Positions 51,727 to 61,696 of a stretch of 64,000 nucleotides of DNA are shown here, in pieces; the first letter of the stretch is position 1; every line of letters starts with the position of its first letter. Under the pieces are notes generated by a model. That model had not been told where the DNA came from. It did not search any database and worked only from the letters and a program-made list of their open reading frames with translations. The position numbers were made by a program, and so were the translations under genes. This DNA is from Lentilactobacillus sunkii DSM 19904 (GTDB lineage: Bacteria; Bacillota; Bacilli; Lactobacillales; Lactobacillaceae): the NCBI RefSeq assembly GCF_001435575.1, contig NZ_AZEA01000013.1, positions 1-64,000 of the forward strand. Direction: 5' to 3'.

Positions 51727-54700
51727 CTATTTAACAGTCTTCATAAATTTCGAGTTAGCAGTAATGTATCCACCTGCTACTTGATATCGCATCGCGCCAT
51801 GCTTGGTAACGCTGTTGGCGTGTGAGAAATCAACTCGGTAAACTTTAAAGACTTTGCCCTTCTTAAAGTGCTTATTCTTATGAGTCAAGTTGACTGTCTT
51901 GTATCGGTTAACAGCTTTCTTGGCTTTCACATACTTAGGGAAGTGGGTCTTGCCCATCCGGATCAACTTCCGATTCCCAGTGATGTAATGGCCGTTGGTC
52001 AAAACGTATCTAGTCGTTAGATTATGATGAACAAACTTCTTTACTCTGAGCACTTGTCCCTGCTTGAAGTTACGAACCTTCTTGGTCAAGTTGGCTCTCT
52101 TGTACTCGTTGACACCGCGTGGATTGATCACGGTAATCGTCTTGTGCTTACTCTGATAATAGACTGGTCGGATGTAAGCCCAGCGTGCCGTGATGTACCC
52201 GGTCTTGTGACGATTCTTGGTCAAATGGTTGACGTCTCGAACTTTGTAGCGAAGCGCACCGTTTGTCGAACGGGCATACCCGGTTACCACAAACATTGGT
52301 CGGTAAACCCTTGGTTTGGAAACATAAGCTGCTTTACGCTGTGACTTCTTGAAGGTTGGCTTCTGATAGAGGTAAACCTTCTTCAAAGCGTATACAGCTT
52401 CGTTAATACTTGCAGCATAGTTTGGTAATTGCGGTGTAGGAGTTGGTGTCGGTGTTGGGTTAGGCGTTGGTGTGGGAGTTGGAGTCGGTGTTGGGTTAGG
52501 CTTAGGTTTTGGATTTGGTGTTGGTGGAATAGGTGTAATTGACTTATCATACTTGAAAATGATTGTCAGTGGTTTGCCTAAAGCAAAGATTCCTGCTGGT
52601 TCACCAACAGTGGCTGATAACGTGTAACCTTCCCCAAGAATCTTCTGACTGGCTTTCTTAACGTCATCAATTGTATTGACATCGTATCGGTATCCACTAA
52701 TTCCGCTGAATGAAACGTCTGGATTAAGCGAATTTCCATTCAGATCCTGGAACTTAACAACTCCTTTGACTGTGGCATCATCAGGCTTGGCCTTATACCA
52801 TAATTTCAACACGTTGTTGTTGGCAGTCCGACTAACCTTGATGGAATGATCATTGCTATCCACCGGAATGTAATGGTCGATTGGAAAATCAGCAGCATTT
52901 TTAGTGAATGTTGACCCAATCTTTTGGTCGGCAAATTCCTTAGCATTAGTAATCTGATGTTCCGTGCCATCTTGATCTTTAGTCCAGAACTGCAAACTTA
53001 CAGGAACGTAAGGTTGCTTGGCGTGAACAGCAGCAGGCTTTGATTCCAGCAAATTGACATCATTGCCACTGGTTCTGACAAGGAACGTGTTAATTCCCGT
53101 GGCAGTCTTGGCTAGCGGACTATCTTTTGCGATGTTTGGAACAAGGGATGGATAAGTGAAGTTGATGGTTTGATTAGTCTGCAACACCGTTCCAGGCTTT
53201 GAAGTAATTCGAATCATCGTGACCTTGCTCCAGTCAGATTCAGTTGGTTCAAATTTAGCTTTATAGTTATTCAATAACGTTTTATCCGGCTTGTCGATTG
53301 AATAAGAAATCGAGTAGCCGTCTGAATCTACCGTGATTGGGCCCGTCAAGTGTATCTGCATGTTAGAACCCCGATTACCGGTTATCTTTTGATCCCCAGG
53401 ATATGGCAGGATTCCAACAACATCCAAATACGAGTACGGTGTTAGCCCGTCGTTAGACATGGTATCCACATATTGTAATTTATCACCAACAAAAGCATTG
53501 TCACCAGTGTCGGCAACCGGCTGACTCCACTCATTGGTTTCAGGATTAAAGACTTTGACTTTGTTAATATTAACTAACTTACGATCCGGCAAATAAGTAA
53601 AGTTTGCCGAGTCGGAAATGACCTTATCCTTATTATCAGTTGATGAATAAATTCCATACGTATCAGGGACACGCTTTGCATTTTCATTAACTTGGAAATC
53701 AGTCTTATTGCCAACTTTTCCATTATTGTTGGTAAACACAAAGAATGACTCAATCTTGTACGGCCCTGAGGTCATTGATCCATCATCGATTAACGGCAAC
53801 TGATAATAGATTCCGGCACCATTTGTCTCAAAGGCACTCGGGTTGGATATTTCACCAATTACCGCAGTCTTCCCAGAACCAGCATAGTTCTTTTCAACTT
53901 TAATATTCTTCAAGTTGCTAACCTGCGAAGCATCTTCCGTATCGTAAGTCAGACCATCCGGAACGATGAAGACAACTTTTCCGTCTTTGGGTTGGAGCTT
54001 GTCATTGCTATTGTTCCAAGCATGAACACCCATTTTAGCAATCAGCGGTTGGCCGCCAAGCATGCCGACTTTACCATCCTGATCTTGGTGTCCTGATAGT
54101 CCCAATCCATTACCATCTAGATATGTGGTGTCAAAGCCAATAGTTGGCATATCCATGTTTAATATGACATACCCACTTGAACTTATCGAAGAATCATAGT
54201 TTGAAGTCTGCGTCTTTGCAAATTCTGTAGATATCTCATTGTAATAATATTGTTGCGTTGCCGTGCTCTTCTTAAAGGCATTAATTGTATCATCAGTCAT
54301 GTGACCGGTAATTTGTAACTGCAAGTTCTTCAATTCAGACAGTCCGAAATCGATTGGCGAATCAAAAGTCACTTTAATGCTTTTATAGTTTCGTTCGGGA
54401 TACTTCAGCGGTGTTCCAAACTTAACAGTCCCAAGATTTTCAGTCGTCCCATCCATGTGTGTTCCAACGACCTTGTTTTTGTTGAGCAATGCTTGTTTAC
54501 TGGAAGTGATACCTGAACTATCCGTGAATGAAATTTGATTGGTCAGGTAATCAAAGTTTGGCTTGTCATCAATACTACTCAACGATACTGAGTTAACCGG
54601 CTGGCCGTTATAATCAGAACCATAGTAGTAAGACAATGGCTTAATTGTTGAAGTGATTGGAGTTGAAGAATTGATCCGATTGACATCGGTTGTTGAACCA

Positions 54701-55875
54701 ATATCTTTAAAACTCATCGACTTGCTGGGATATGCATAAAAGTAATCCGGTGTCGGCGTGTATTTATTAAGTTGTAAATAATAACTGTTTGTTGTGACAG
54801 CACCATTTGGACCTGTCGTTGAGGTTGGAAGATTAATCTCAGTTCCATTTTTATAACCTTTTGGAACAGTCAATGTAAAACTTCCTAGGGATCGACTAGT
54901 CTGATAATTTGAAGCAGAGGTTGTATCAAGTGTCATCTTTTGAGTGAGTGTATTTTTACTTGAATCATATGTCCAGTTTCCGCTTCCATTTGCGGGCACC
55001 TTATAATTGGCCGGAAGTTGAACAGTTACAGTGTAATCTCCCGGTTCAGTTTCTCTGGAATAGAAAAGACTAGAGAGGGTAGAATAGTAAAAGCCGGAAC
55101 CGTCAACTGAAATATCAGTTGGGGCTTTCAATGCGTCGTTTGTGTCCCATTGCTGGGCATCGATGCTTTTTTTGACTCCAGGCCCTGAAGCAGTCGGATT
55201 ATCAGTTTTGGTATGAACTGCAAACTGGTCTGTCTTGAACACTAAGTCATTCTTACTGTCATAGTACTCGCTCGGAACTTTATAGTCTTTATTATTGTGA
55301 ATTTTACCAGGCTTTAAAGTGGCGATAAGTGGGATTCCAATGTGAGCCCCACTGGGAACGGTGTTCAAATCTAAATTGACAACCCAGTCAGTATCGGTTT
55401 CAGTTACGTGAGCTGGCTTTGACAAGAAGTTACTGGTCGAAATGTCATTGTCAGTTATTTGGCGAAACACATCTTTGCTCAAATAAATTTTTACATGACC
55501 ATTCACATAATCCTGACCAGTACCCTGAGCTTCAATCAAAGCAAGCATATTAACCGTGTCGCCAGGATAAAAGTTATTCTGATTGTTTGGATCATTATAA
55601 ATAGCTGGATCCAACTCAACGGTACTATTTTTAAGAATCACCCCGGATTGGCTCACGCCAGAACCAGGATTTGAAGTTGGATCATTTGGAATTGCCTTAT
55701 CCCAATTATTGGTCGCGTTCGACAACGTGTTTTGAATTGCCGGAAGCGTCGGTGATCCGTTAACTGTCTGAGCACCTGCATTTGGTGACCCAGACAAAAA
55801 GACAACCGAAAGAAGAATTGCGATGAACGCAAAAATTGACTTCTTCAAGTTGCGCAAAAAGACACTGTATTTCAT
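51727..55875 (-). CDS. giant secreted DUF5776 surface protein 1
   Basis: 1382 residues from ATG 55875 after AAGGGGG. Signal peptide about 1-36 (ends NAGA). The bulk (40-990) is a long beta-rich region with repeated LPANYKVP.. and GSFTLTVPKGY-type segments that suggest stacked Ig-like domains. MucBP-like modules follow (DDATVKGVVKFQDLNGNSL; GYRYDVNTIDDVKKASQ), then a Pro/Thr/Asn spacer (TPTPTPNPTPTPTP). The C-terminal 200 residues are basic DUF5776 repeats (RYKVRDVNH..HKTGYITARWAYI; HNLTTRYVLTNGHYITGN). There is no LPXTG. Likely a wall-bound adhesin. Confidence 0.82.
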   Translation of the reverse strand: MKYSVFLRNLKKSIFAFIAILLSVVFLSGSPNAGAQTVNGSPTLPAIQNTLSNATNNWDKAIPNDPTSNPGSGVSQSGVILKNSTVELDPAIYNDPNNQNNFYPGDTVNMLALIEAQGTGQDYVNGHVKIYLSKDVFRQITDNDISTSNFLSKPAHVTETDTDWVVNLDLNTVPSGAHIGIPLIATLKPGKIHNNKDYKVPSEYYDSKNDLVFKTDQFAVHTKTDNPTASGPGVKKSIDAQQWDTNDALKAPTDISVDGSGFYYSTLSSLFYSRETEPGDYTVTVQLPANYKVPANGSGNWTYDSSKNTLTQKMTLDTTSASNYQTSRSLGSFTLTVPKGYKNGTEINLPTSTTGPNGAVTTNSYYLQLNKYTPTPDYFYAYPSKSMSFKDIGSTTDVNRINSSTPITSTIKPLSYYYGSDYNGQPVNSVSLSSIDDKPNFDYLTNQISFTDSSGITSSKQALLNKNKVVGTHMDGTTENLGTVKFGTPLKYPERNYKSIKVTFDSPIDFGLSELKNLQLQITGHMTDDTINAFKKSTATQQYYYNEISTEFAKTQTSNYDSSISSSGYVILNMDMPTIGFDTTYLDGNGLGLSGHQDQDGKVGMLGGQPLIAKMGVHAWNNSNDKLQPKDGKVVFIVPDGLTYDTEDASQVSNLKNIKVEKNYAGSGKTAVIGEISNPSAFETNGAGIYYQLPLIDDGSMTSGPYKIESFFVFTNNNGKVGNKTDFQVNENAKRVPDTYGIYSSTDNKDKVISDSANFTYLPDRKLVNINKVKVFNPETNEWSQPVADTGDNAFVGDKLQYVDTMSNDGLTPYSYLDVVGILPYPGDQKITGNRGSNMQIHLTGPITVDSDGYSISYSIDKPDKTLLNNYKAKFEPTESDWSKVTMIRITSKPGTVLQTNQTINFTYPSLVPNIAKDSPLAKTATGINTFLVRTSGNDVNLLESKPAAVHAKQPYVPVSLQFWTKDQDGTEHQITNAKEFADQKIGSTFTKNAADFPIDHYIPVDSNDHSIKVSRTANNNVLKLWYKAKPDDATVKGVVKFQDLNGNSLNPDVSFSGISGYRYDVNTIDDVKKASQKILGEGYTLSATVGEPAGIFALGKPLTIIFKYDKSITPIPPTPNPKPKPNPTPTPTPTPTPNPTPTPTPTPQLPNYAASINEAVYALKKVYLYQKPTFKKSQRKAAYVSKPRVYRPMFVVTGYARSTNGALRYKVRDVNHLTKNRHKTGYITARWAYIRPVYYQSKHKTITVINPRGVNEYKRANLTKKVRNFKQGQVLRVKKFVHHNLTTRYVLTNGHYITGNRKLIRMGKTHFPKYVKAKKAVNRYKTVNLTHKNKHFKKGKVFKVYRVDFSHANSVTKHGAMRYQVAGGYITANSKFMKTVK

Positions 55876-55963
55876 AATTTATTCCCCCTTAGAACAAATG
55901 TGTTATTGATGTTTCCCTGATGGCTTATCTTGAAATAGTTAATGTATACACTATATATGCGAC

Positions 55964-55978
55964 ATTTAGCGCTTACAT
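55964..55978 (-). promoter_or_regulatory. cre-like site upstream of giant protein 1
   Basis: ATGTAAGCGCTAAAT on the minus strand, 89 bases before the ATG. It shares its first 14 bases with the site before giant protein 2. It fits cre except at the last C. Confidence 0.55.
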
Positions 55979-56090
55979 ACCCCGGACTATTTCACACAGC
56001 TAATCTAACAAATTAGTTATCTTTGCGTCAAGGTATTAAAAGTAAGTAAGTAATGAAATCCATTACTAATCAAGCATTTAGAGGCAATAA

Positions 56091-56125
56091 AAAAATTCAA
56101 ACTCATCGATCGAGTTTGAATTTTT
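56091..56125 (-). terminator. terminator of giant protein 2 gene
   Basis: Stem AAAAATTCAAACTC / GAGTTTGAATTTTT directly after the stop. Confidence 0.9.
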
Positions 56126-56131
56126 CTTTAA

Positions 56132-59100
56132 TTATTTGATTGTTTTTACGAATGTTGCATTAGCGGTAATGTATCCACCAGCTACTTGATAACGCATTGC
56201 ACCGTGTTTGGTAACGCTGTTGGCGTGTGAGAAATCAACTTTGTAGACTTTGAATACATGTCCTTTCTTGTAATGCTTGTTCTTATGAGTCAGGTTAACT
56301 GTCTTGTAACGGTTGAAAGCCTTTTTGGCTTTTACATATTTAGGGAAACTTGCTTTGCCCATCTTAACCAACTTACGGTTACCCGTAATGTAGTGTCTAT
56401 TCGTTAAAAGATAACGGGTGGTTAGGTTATGATGAACAAACTTCTTAACTTTGAGCACTCTACCCTGCTTGAAATTTTGAACTTTCCCAGTCAGGTTAAC
56501 ATTCTTGTACTCATTGACACCGCGCGGATTAATCACTGTCAGAGTGGTGTGTTTGCTTTGATAGTAAACAGGACGGATATGGGACCAACGTGCAGTAACG
56601 TAACCTGTCTTATGACGGTTCTTAGTCAAATGGTTGACGTCACGAACCTTGTAACGAAGAGCACCATTGGCTGAGCGGGCATATCCGGTAACCACAAACA
56701 TTGGGCGGTAAACCCGTGGTTTCGATACATAAGCAGCCTTACGCTGAGATTTGTTGAAAGTTGGTTTCTGGTACAGGTAAACCTTCTTCAAAGCGTATAC
56801 GGCTTCATTTTTCTTTGCCACATAATCCGGCTCATCTGGCCCGGGAGCTGGCTGTGGTGTTGGGGTTGGCGTTGGATTTGGTCTTGGATCGGGATTTGGC
56901 GTTGGCTTCGGATCTGGTTTCGGTGTTGGCGGTGTCGGTGGAGTTGGTGGAACCGGTGGGGTTGGTTTGTCAAATTTGTAAATGACCGTCACCGGTTTGC
57001 CAACCGCAAAGATCCCAGTTGGCTGACCTTCAGTTGAAGATAACTTATATCCTTCTCCAAGGATTTTCTTGGTAGCTTGTTTCACGCTGTCCATCGTGGT
57101 GATATCGTAACGATAGCCACTGATACCGCTGAATGGGATATCCTTCTCCAGTGTCTTACCTGATAAATCTTGGAACTTAACGACACCTTTGACTGTCGCA
57201 TCATCAGGATTTGCTTTGTACCACAGCTTAAGCACGTTATTATTGGCAACCCGGCTGACTTTCACAGAATGATCCTGACTATCTGCCGGTGAGTAATGAA
57301 GAATTGGGAAATCAGCTGCGTTCTTGGTAAATGTGGAACCAATCTTTTGATCGGCAAAGCTCTTGGCATCCGCAATCTGATGCTCAGTCCCGTCTTGATC
57401 CTTGGTCCAGAATTGAAGATTTACCGGAACATAAGGCTGTTTTGCCAATACTGATGCTGGCGTAGATTCCAACAAGTTGACATCGTGATCACTGGTACGA
57501 ACGATGAAGGTGCTGATTCCCTGCGCCTTGTTTGCAATCGCATCATCTTTGGCAACGTTTGGAACCAGGGATGGATAAGTGAAGTGAATGGATTGTTCAG
57601 TATTCAACACCGTTCCATCTTTGGAGCTGATTCGAATCATTGTCACCTTGCTCCAGTCGGTTTCGGTTGCATCAAATTTCGCCTCGTAATTCTTGAGGAG
57701 GTCGTTATCAGGTTTGGCAGTTGAATATGAAACCGTGTAGCCATCCGTGTCAACCTGGATTGGCCCTGTCAAATGCATTTGGACATTTGAGCCACGGGCA
57801 CCATTGATCTTCTGGTCACCAGGGTGCGGTAGAATTCCAATCACATCCAAGTAAGTGTATGGTGACAGCCCATCATTGGCCATTGTGTCGACGAATTCGA
57901 GCTTATCACCGATAAAGGCATTATCGCCAGTATCTTTGACTGGCTGACTCCATTCCCCGGTTTCAGAGTCAAAAACTTTTACTTTGTTTGTACTGATCAA
58001 TTTTCGATCCGGTAGGTAGGTGAAATCTTCGGAGTCTGATACTACCTTAGTTTTATTATTCGTTGATGTGTACAGGCCATAAGTATCAGCCACCAGCCCA
58101 GAATTGTCGGCAACCTGAAAATCAGTCTTATTGCCGGGTTTACCATTATTGTTGGTAAAAACAAAGAACGATTGAATATTGTAAGAACCGGAAATCATTG
58201 AGCCGTCGTCAATCAATGGGACTTGATAGTAAATAAGTCTGCTTGAAGTTTCAAATTCGGCTGCATTGTTAATATCACCAACTACGGCAGTCTTCCCCGA
58301 ACCTGCATAGTTTTGGTACACTTTAATATTTGTTAGGTTCTGAACGTCTGCAGTATTGGATTTGTCGAAAGATACCCCATCAGGAACGATGAAGACCACT
58401 TTGCCATCTTTAGGATGGAGTTTATCATTGTTATTGTTAGAAGCCCGAATACTCATACTGGCACGTAGCGGTTTGCCACCAAGCATTTGAGCATCCCCAT
58501 CCTGATCATTTTGGCCAAATAGAGTCAAACCGCTAAGCTGAATCGTCGGCAAATCTTTGGTCAGGTATGCATAGGCATACGCACTGACTGCCCCTCCAAA
58601 AGCAGAATCCTCCGTCTTGGAAAACTGTGCGATTACCCCGTTAGCGTATGATTGATATGAATCATTTGAAGCTTTAAATGCATTAATTACAGCATCCGTC
58701 ATATGACCATTAATCTGGAGCTTAATACTCTCCGCCTCAGCTTTACTCAAGTTAATTAGGGAATCAAAATTCACTTTGATACTCGTATAGTACCGGTCAG
58801 AATACTTCAGCGGTGTTCCAAATTTCACCGTACCCAGTTCTTCTGTCTTTGTGGAACCATTGTTGGTATACGTGCCGACGACTTTGTTCTTATTCAGTTC
58901 CCCTTGTTTGGCAGCCGACAGATTTGAACTGTCGAGGAATGAAATTTGGTTGGTTAAATATTCAAACCTTGGCCGATCTTCGATACTACTTAGTGATAGT
59001 GTGTCAATTAATTGACCATCATTATCGCCGGGATGGAATTTACTTATCGGTGTCAAAACCGAATTTAGGGGCGTCGAAGAAGTGACTGCACTCACATCTA

Positions 59101-60292
59101 CGCTCGCACCGGCATCCGTGAAACTGATGTTTTTGGATCCATAAATAGACATATAATCTGGGGCAACAGTCGTTTTACCCAGCTTTAAATAATAGTTATT
59201 TGAGTTAACATCTCCCATTGGCCCTTTAGTTGTGACCGGAAGATTGACTGTAGTGCCAACTTTATAACCGGATGGAACCGTCAGGGTAAAACTTCCTAAT
59301 GTCCTGTTTGATAAGTCATTTGTTGTTGAGCCTGTATAGATCGCTACTTTTTGCGTAACAGTGTTTTCAGCTGCATTATATGTCCAATTGCCAACACCGG
59401 CGGCAGGAACTTTATAACCTGTCGGAAGATTAACCGTCACTGTATAATCGCCGGGTTCGGTCTGGTTTGAGTAATATATATTGGATGGGGATTTGTTGTA
59501 TGAATATAAGCCTGATCCATCAACAGAAACATCTGTTGCCTCCTTCAAGCTATTATTTGAATCCCATTTATTCATATCCAAATCTTTTGAGACTCCTGGA
59601 CCATAAGGAGTCGGGGCATTAGTTTTGGTATGAACCGTAAAGGTGTCTGTTTTCAACAGTAAAGCATCTCTACTATCATAATATTCACTTGGCACTTTGT
59701 AGTCCTTGTTGTTATGAATTCTACCCGGTTTTAGAGTGGTGAGGAAAGGGATTCCAATGTGAGCACCACTTGGAACCGTTGTCAGACTCAAATTGATAAT
59801 CCAGTCATCCGGGGTTTCAGACACTGTGGCTGGAGACGACAAGAATTGGCTGGATGATACATCATTGCCCTTTACTTGTTCGAAGATATCCTTGCTCAAA
59901 TAAATTTTGACATGACCATTGATATAATCCTGCCCAGTTCCCTGAGCCTCAATCAATGCCATCATATTAACCGTTTTGCCAGGATAAAAATTGTTCTGAG
60001 TCGCCGGGTCACTATAGATTGCCGGGTCAAGTTGAACCGTGCTGTTGGTCAAATTAACCGTGGAATCCTTCAAAGTGGGCTCGGTGGGTAAAAGTGTCTC
60101 AACAAGGATTCCCTGATTTTGGCTGTGGCCAGCTTGTACCAAGCCATTCTCAATGGCGGGAATCGCAGCGGTCTTACCGAGTTCTTGTGCATTTACAGTC
60201 GACATTGCCGTTAGAAAAAGAACTGAAAGAAAGGTCACAATAAAGCCAAAGATCACTTTCTGAAAGTTGCATATAGAGGCTCTAAATTTCAT
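56132..60292 (-). CDS. giant secreted DUF5776 surface protein 2
   Basis: About 1386 residues from ATG 60292 (MKFRASICNFQKVIFG) after AGGGGG; 15 upstream codons are rejected. It is co-linear with giant protein 1 along its whole length: signal peptide (ends VNAQ), long beta-rich stalk, MucBP-like modules, a Pro-rich spacer with a different repeat (PTPPTPPTPKPDPKPTPNP), and C-terminal DUF5776 nearly identical to its neighbour. The tandem pair arose by duplication. Wall binding by DUF5776 is inferred. Confidence 0.82.
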   Translation of the reverse strand: MKFRASICNFQKVIFGFIVTFLSVLFLTAMSTVNAQELGKTAAIPAIENGLVQAGHSQNQGILVETLLPTEPTLKDSTVNLTNSTVQLDPAIYSDPATQNNFYPGKTVNMMALIEAQGTGQDYINGHVKIYLSKDIFEQVKGNDVSSSQFLSSPATVSETPDDWIINLSLTTVPSGAHIGIPFLTTLKPGRIHNNKDYKVPSEYYDSRDALLLKTDTFTVHTKTNAPTPYGPGVSKDLDMNKWDSNNSLKEATDVSVDGSGLYSYNKSPSNIYYSNQTEPGDYTVTVNLPTGYKVPAAGVGNWTYNAAENTVTQKVAIYTGSTTNDLSNRTLGSFTLTVPSGYKVGTTVNLPVTTKGPMGDVNSNNYYLKLGKTTVAPDYMSIYGSKNISFTDAGASVDVSAVTSSTPLNSVLTPISKFHPGDNDGQLIDTLSLSSIEDRPRFEYLTNQISFLDSSNLSAAKQGELNKNKVVGTYTNNGSTKTEELGTVKFGTPLKYSDRYYTSIKVNFDSLINLSKAEAESIKLQINGHMTDAVINAFKASNDSYQSYANGVIAQFSKTEDSAFGGAVSAYAYAYLTKDLPTIQLSGLTLFGQNDQDGDAQMLGGKPLRASMSIRASNNNNDKLHPKDGKVVFIVPDGVSFDKSNTADVQNLTNIKVYQNYAGSGKTAVVGDINNAAEFETSSRLIYYQVPLIDDGSMISGSYNIQSFFVFTNNNGKPGNKTDFQVADNSGLVADTYGLYTSTNNKTKVVSDSEDFTYLPDRKLISTNKVKVFDSETGEWSQPVKDTGDNAFIGDKLEFVDTMANDGLSPYTYLDVIGILPHPGDQKINGARGSNVQMHLTGPIQVDTDGYTVSYSTAKPDNDLLKNYEAKFDATETDWSKVTMIRISSKDGTVLNTEQSIHFTYPSLVPNVAKDDAIANKAQGISTFIVRTSDHDVNLLESTPASVLAKQPYVPVNLQFWTKDQDGTEHQIADAKSFADQKIGSTFTKNAADFPILHYSPADSQDHSVKVSRVANNNVLKLWYKANPDDATVKGVVKFQDLSGKTLEKDIPFSGISGYRYDITTMDSVKQATKKILGEGYKLSSTEGQPTGIFAVGKPVTVIYKFDKPTPPVPPTPPTPPTPKPDPKPTPNPDPRPNPTPTPTPQPAPGPDEPDYVAKKNEAVYALKKVYLYQKPTFNKSQRKAAYVSKPRVYRPMFVVTGYARSANGALRYKVRDVNHLTKNRHKTGYVTARWSHIRPVYYQSKHTTLTVINPRGVNEYKNVNLTGKVQNFKQGRVLKVKKFVHHNLTTRYLLTNRHYITGNRKLVKMGKASFPKYVKAKKAFNRYKTVNLTHKNKHYKKGHVFKVYKVDFSHANSVTKHGAMRYQVAGGYITANATFVKTIK

Positions 60293-60381
60293 TGTTAATT
60301 CCCCCTCTAGAACCATATCGTTATGAAAGCTCACCATCTTCTTACGGTATCGGAATTAATATAACCGTTGTGCGGCATGCC

Positions 60382-60396
60382 GTTTAGCGCTTACAT
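60382..60396 (-). promoter_or_regulatory. cre-like site upstream of giant protein 2
   Basis: ATGTAAGCGCTAAAC on the minus strand, 90 bases before the ATG, one base different in position from the site before giant protein 1. Confidence 0.55.
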
Positions 60397-60498
60397 TTAG
60401 CCCTTACCTTACAGGCATAACTTAACAGATAAGTTATCAATCAGTCAACTGATTTGACCTATTAATTTGAGAACGTTATCGCATCAATGAATACAAAA

Positions 60499-60528
60499 AA
60501 GCAACTCCATCATCTGACGGAGTTGCTT
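60499..60528 (-). terminator. terminator of the dehydrogenase gene
   Basis: Stem AAGCAACTCC / GGAGTTGCTT with an inner CATC-containing loop and T-run on the minus strand. Confidence 0.88.
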
Positions 60529-60561
60529 ACTATTTAAATTTCAATTAGTTGGATCCTACTG

Positions 60562-61521
60562 TTAATCCACGATATTTTGAGGCTTGCCATCCACATAAGC
60601 TTTCAAATTATCAACCGCAATGCTCATCAGCCGTTCTCGAATCTCAGTCGCAGCCCAGGCAATGTGCGGCGTTAGAAATGCATTTTTGGCGTGCAACAAT
60701 GGATTATTGGCCACAATTGGTTCCTCTGAGACAACATCGGCACCCAGCGCATAAATCTTTCCGGAGTTCAATGCATCTGTCACATCTTGCTCGTTTAGTA
60801 AGCCACCACGGGCAGTGTTGATCAGAATGACGCCATCCTTCATCTTGGAAATGGACTGGCTATTGATCATGTCGCCCGTTTCGGAAGTTTGAGGGGTGTG
60901 TAAGCTGATCACATCAGACATCGCATATAGTTCTTCCAAGGTGACCTGTTTAGCCCAATCCTGATCTGTAATTTTTGGATGGTGATTGTAAAAGACAACC
61001 TTCATGCCGAATGCGTGGGCAACTTGAGAGACTGCTTGGCCAATTCGACCAAACCCAATGATGCCAAGCGTTTTTCCGGTTAAAGATATTAATGGTGTCT
61101 TCCAGAAAGTAAAATCTTTGGCAGAAGTCCACTCTCCTTGGTGAACGGCCCTGTTGTGAAGGCCGACTTGATTGGTAATTTCGAGTAATAAAGCAAATGT
61201 GTGTTGAGCGACCGTATCGGTGCCATAACTTGGAATGTTGGTGACAATCACATTGTTGGCTTTGGCCGCATCAATATCGACCACATTATACCCAGTTGCC
61301 AGAACCCCAATATACTTGAGATTAGGTGCCCCTTCGATCACTGCTTTATCCAAAGCAGTCTTGTTTGTTAGAACGATTTCTGCATCGCCAATTCTGTCTA
61401 AAATCGTTGAATCATCGTCACTCGTGCGTTCATAGTTTGTAAAGTCACCAAATTGCTTAAAACCATCCCAGCTCAAATCACCGGGATTTAGTGCATAACC
61501 GTCCAAATCGACAATTTTCAT
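60562..61521 (-). CDS. D-2-hydroxyacid dehydrogenase
   Basis: 319 residues. NAD-binding motif LGIIGFGRIGQAV, catalytic Arg in NTARGGLLNE, Glu in DVVSEEP and His in TPHIAWAA. The overall sequence (AKANNVIVTNIPSYGTDTVAQHTFALLLE in part) resembles glycerate/hydroxypyruvate-type members. It reduces a 2-oxoacid to the D-hydroxyacid in the cytoplasm; the exact acid is unknown. Monocistronic. Confidence 0.88.
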   Translation of the reverse strand: MKIVDLDGYALNPGDLSWDGFKQFGDFTNYERTSDDDSTILDRIGDAEIVLTNKTALDKAVIEGAPNLKYIGVLATGYNVVDIDAAKANNVIVTNIPSYGTDTVAQHTFALLLEITNQVGLHNRAVHQGEWTSAKDFTFWKTPLISLTGKTLGIIGFGRIGQAVSQVAHAFGMKVVFYNHHPKITDQDWAKQVTLEELYAMSDVISLHTPQTSETGDMINSQSISKMKDGVILINTARGGLLNEQDVTDALNSGKIYALGADVVSEEPIVANNPLLHAKNAFLTPHIAWAATEIRERLMSIAVDNLKAYVDGKPQNIVD

Positions 61522-61616
61522 CAGCCAACCTCCGTCAATAATTTATTTACATAATACCCCAATTGACTTTGTAATTCAGCGTCCAGGCTTTAATTTTATC
61601 ATCCCTCATACAAGCA

Positions 61617-61656
61617 AAAAAGTTGAGACAAAATTTTCATTTCGTCTCAACTTTTT
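61617..61656 (-). terminator. terminator of the 61697 gene
   Basis: Stem AAAAAGTTGAGAC / GTCTCAACTTTTT around a 14-base loop. Confidence 0.9.
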
Positions 61657-61696
61657 CAATTTAGTGAATCCAATTATTCAAATAAAACGTTCTTTA

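Noticed and set aside
52430-52510. Pro/Thr repeat tract in giant protein 1 as a phase-variable tract
   Set aside because: The units are codon pairs, so length change keeps the reading frame; it is a wall-spanning spacer that may vary in length, not an on/off switch.
51727-60292. Sortase-anchored (LPXTG) surface proteins
   Set aside because: Neither giant protein, nor the DUF5776 proteins at 39426 and 40956, ends in LPXTG plus a membrane helix and basic tail.
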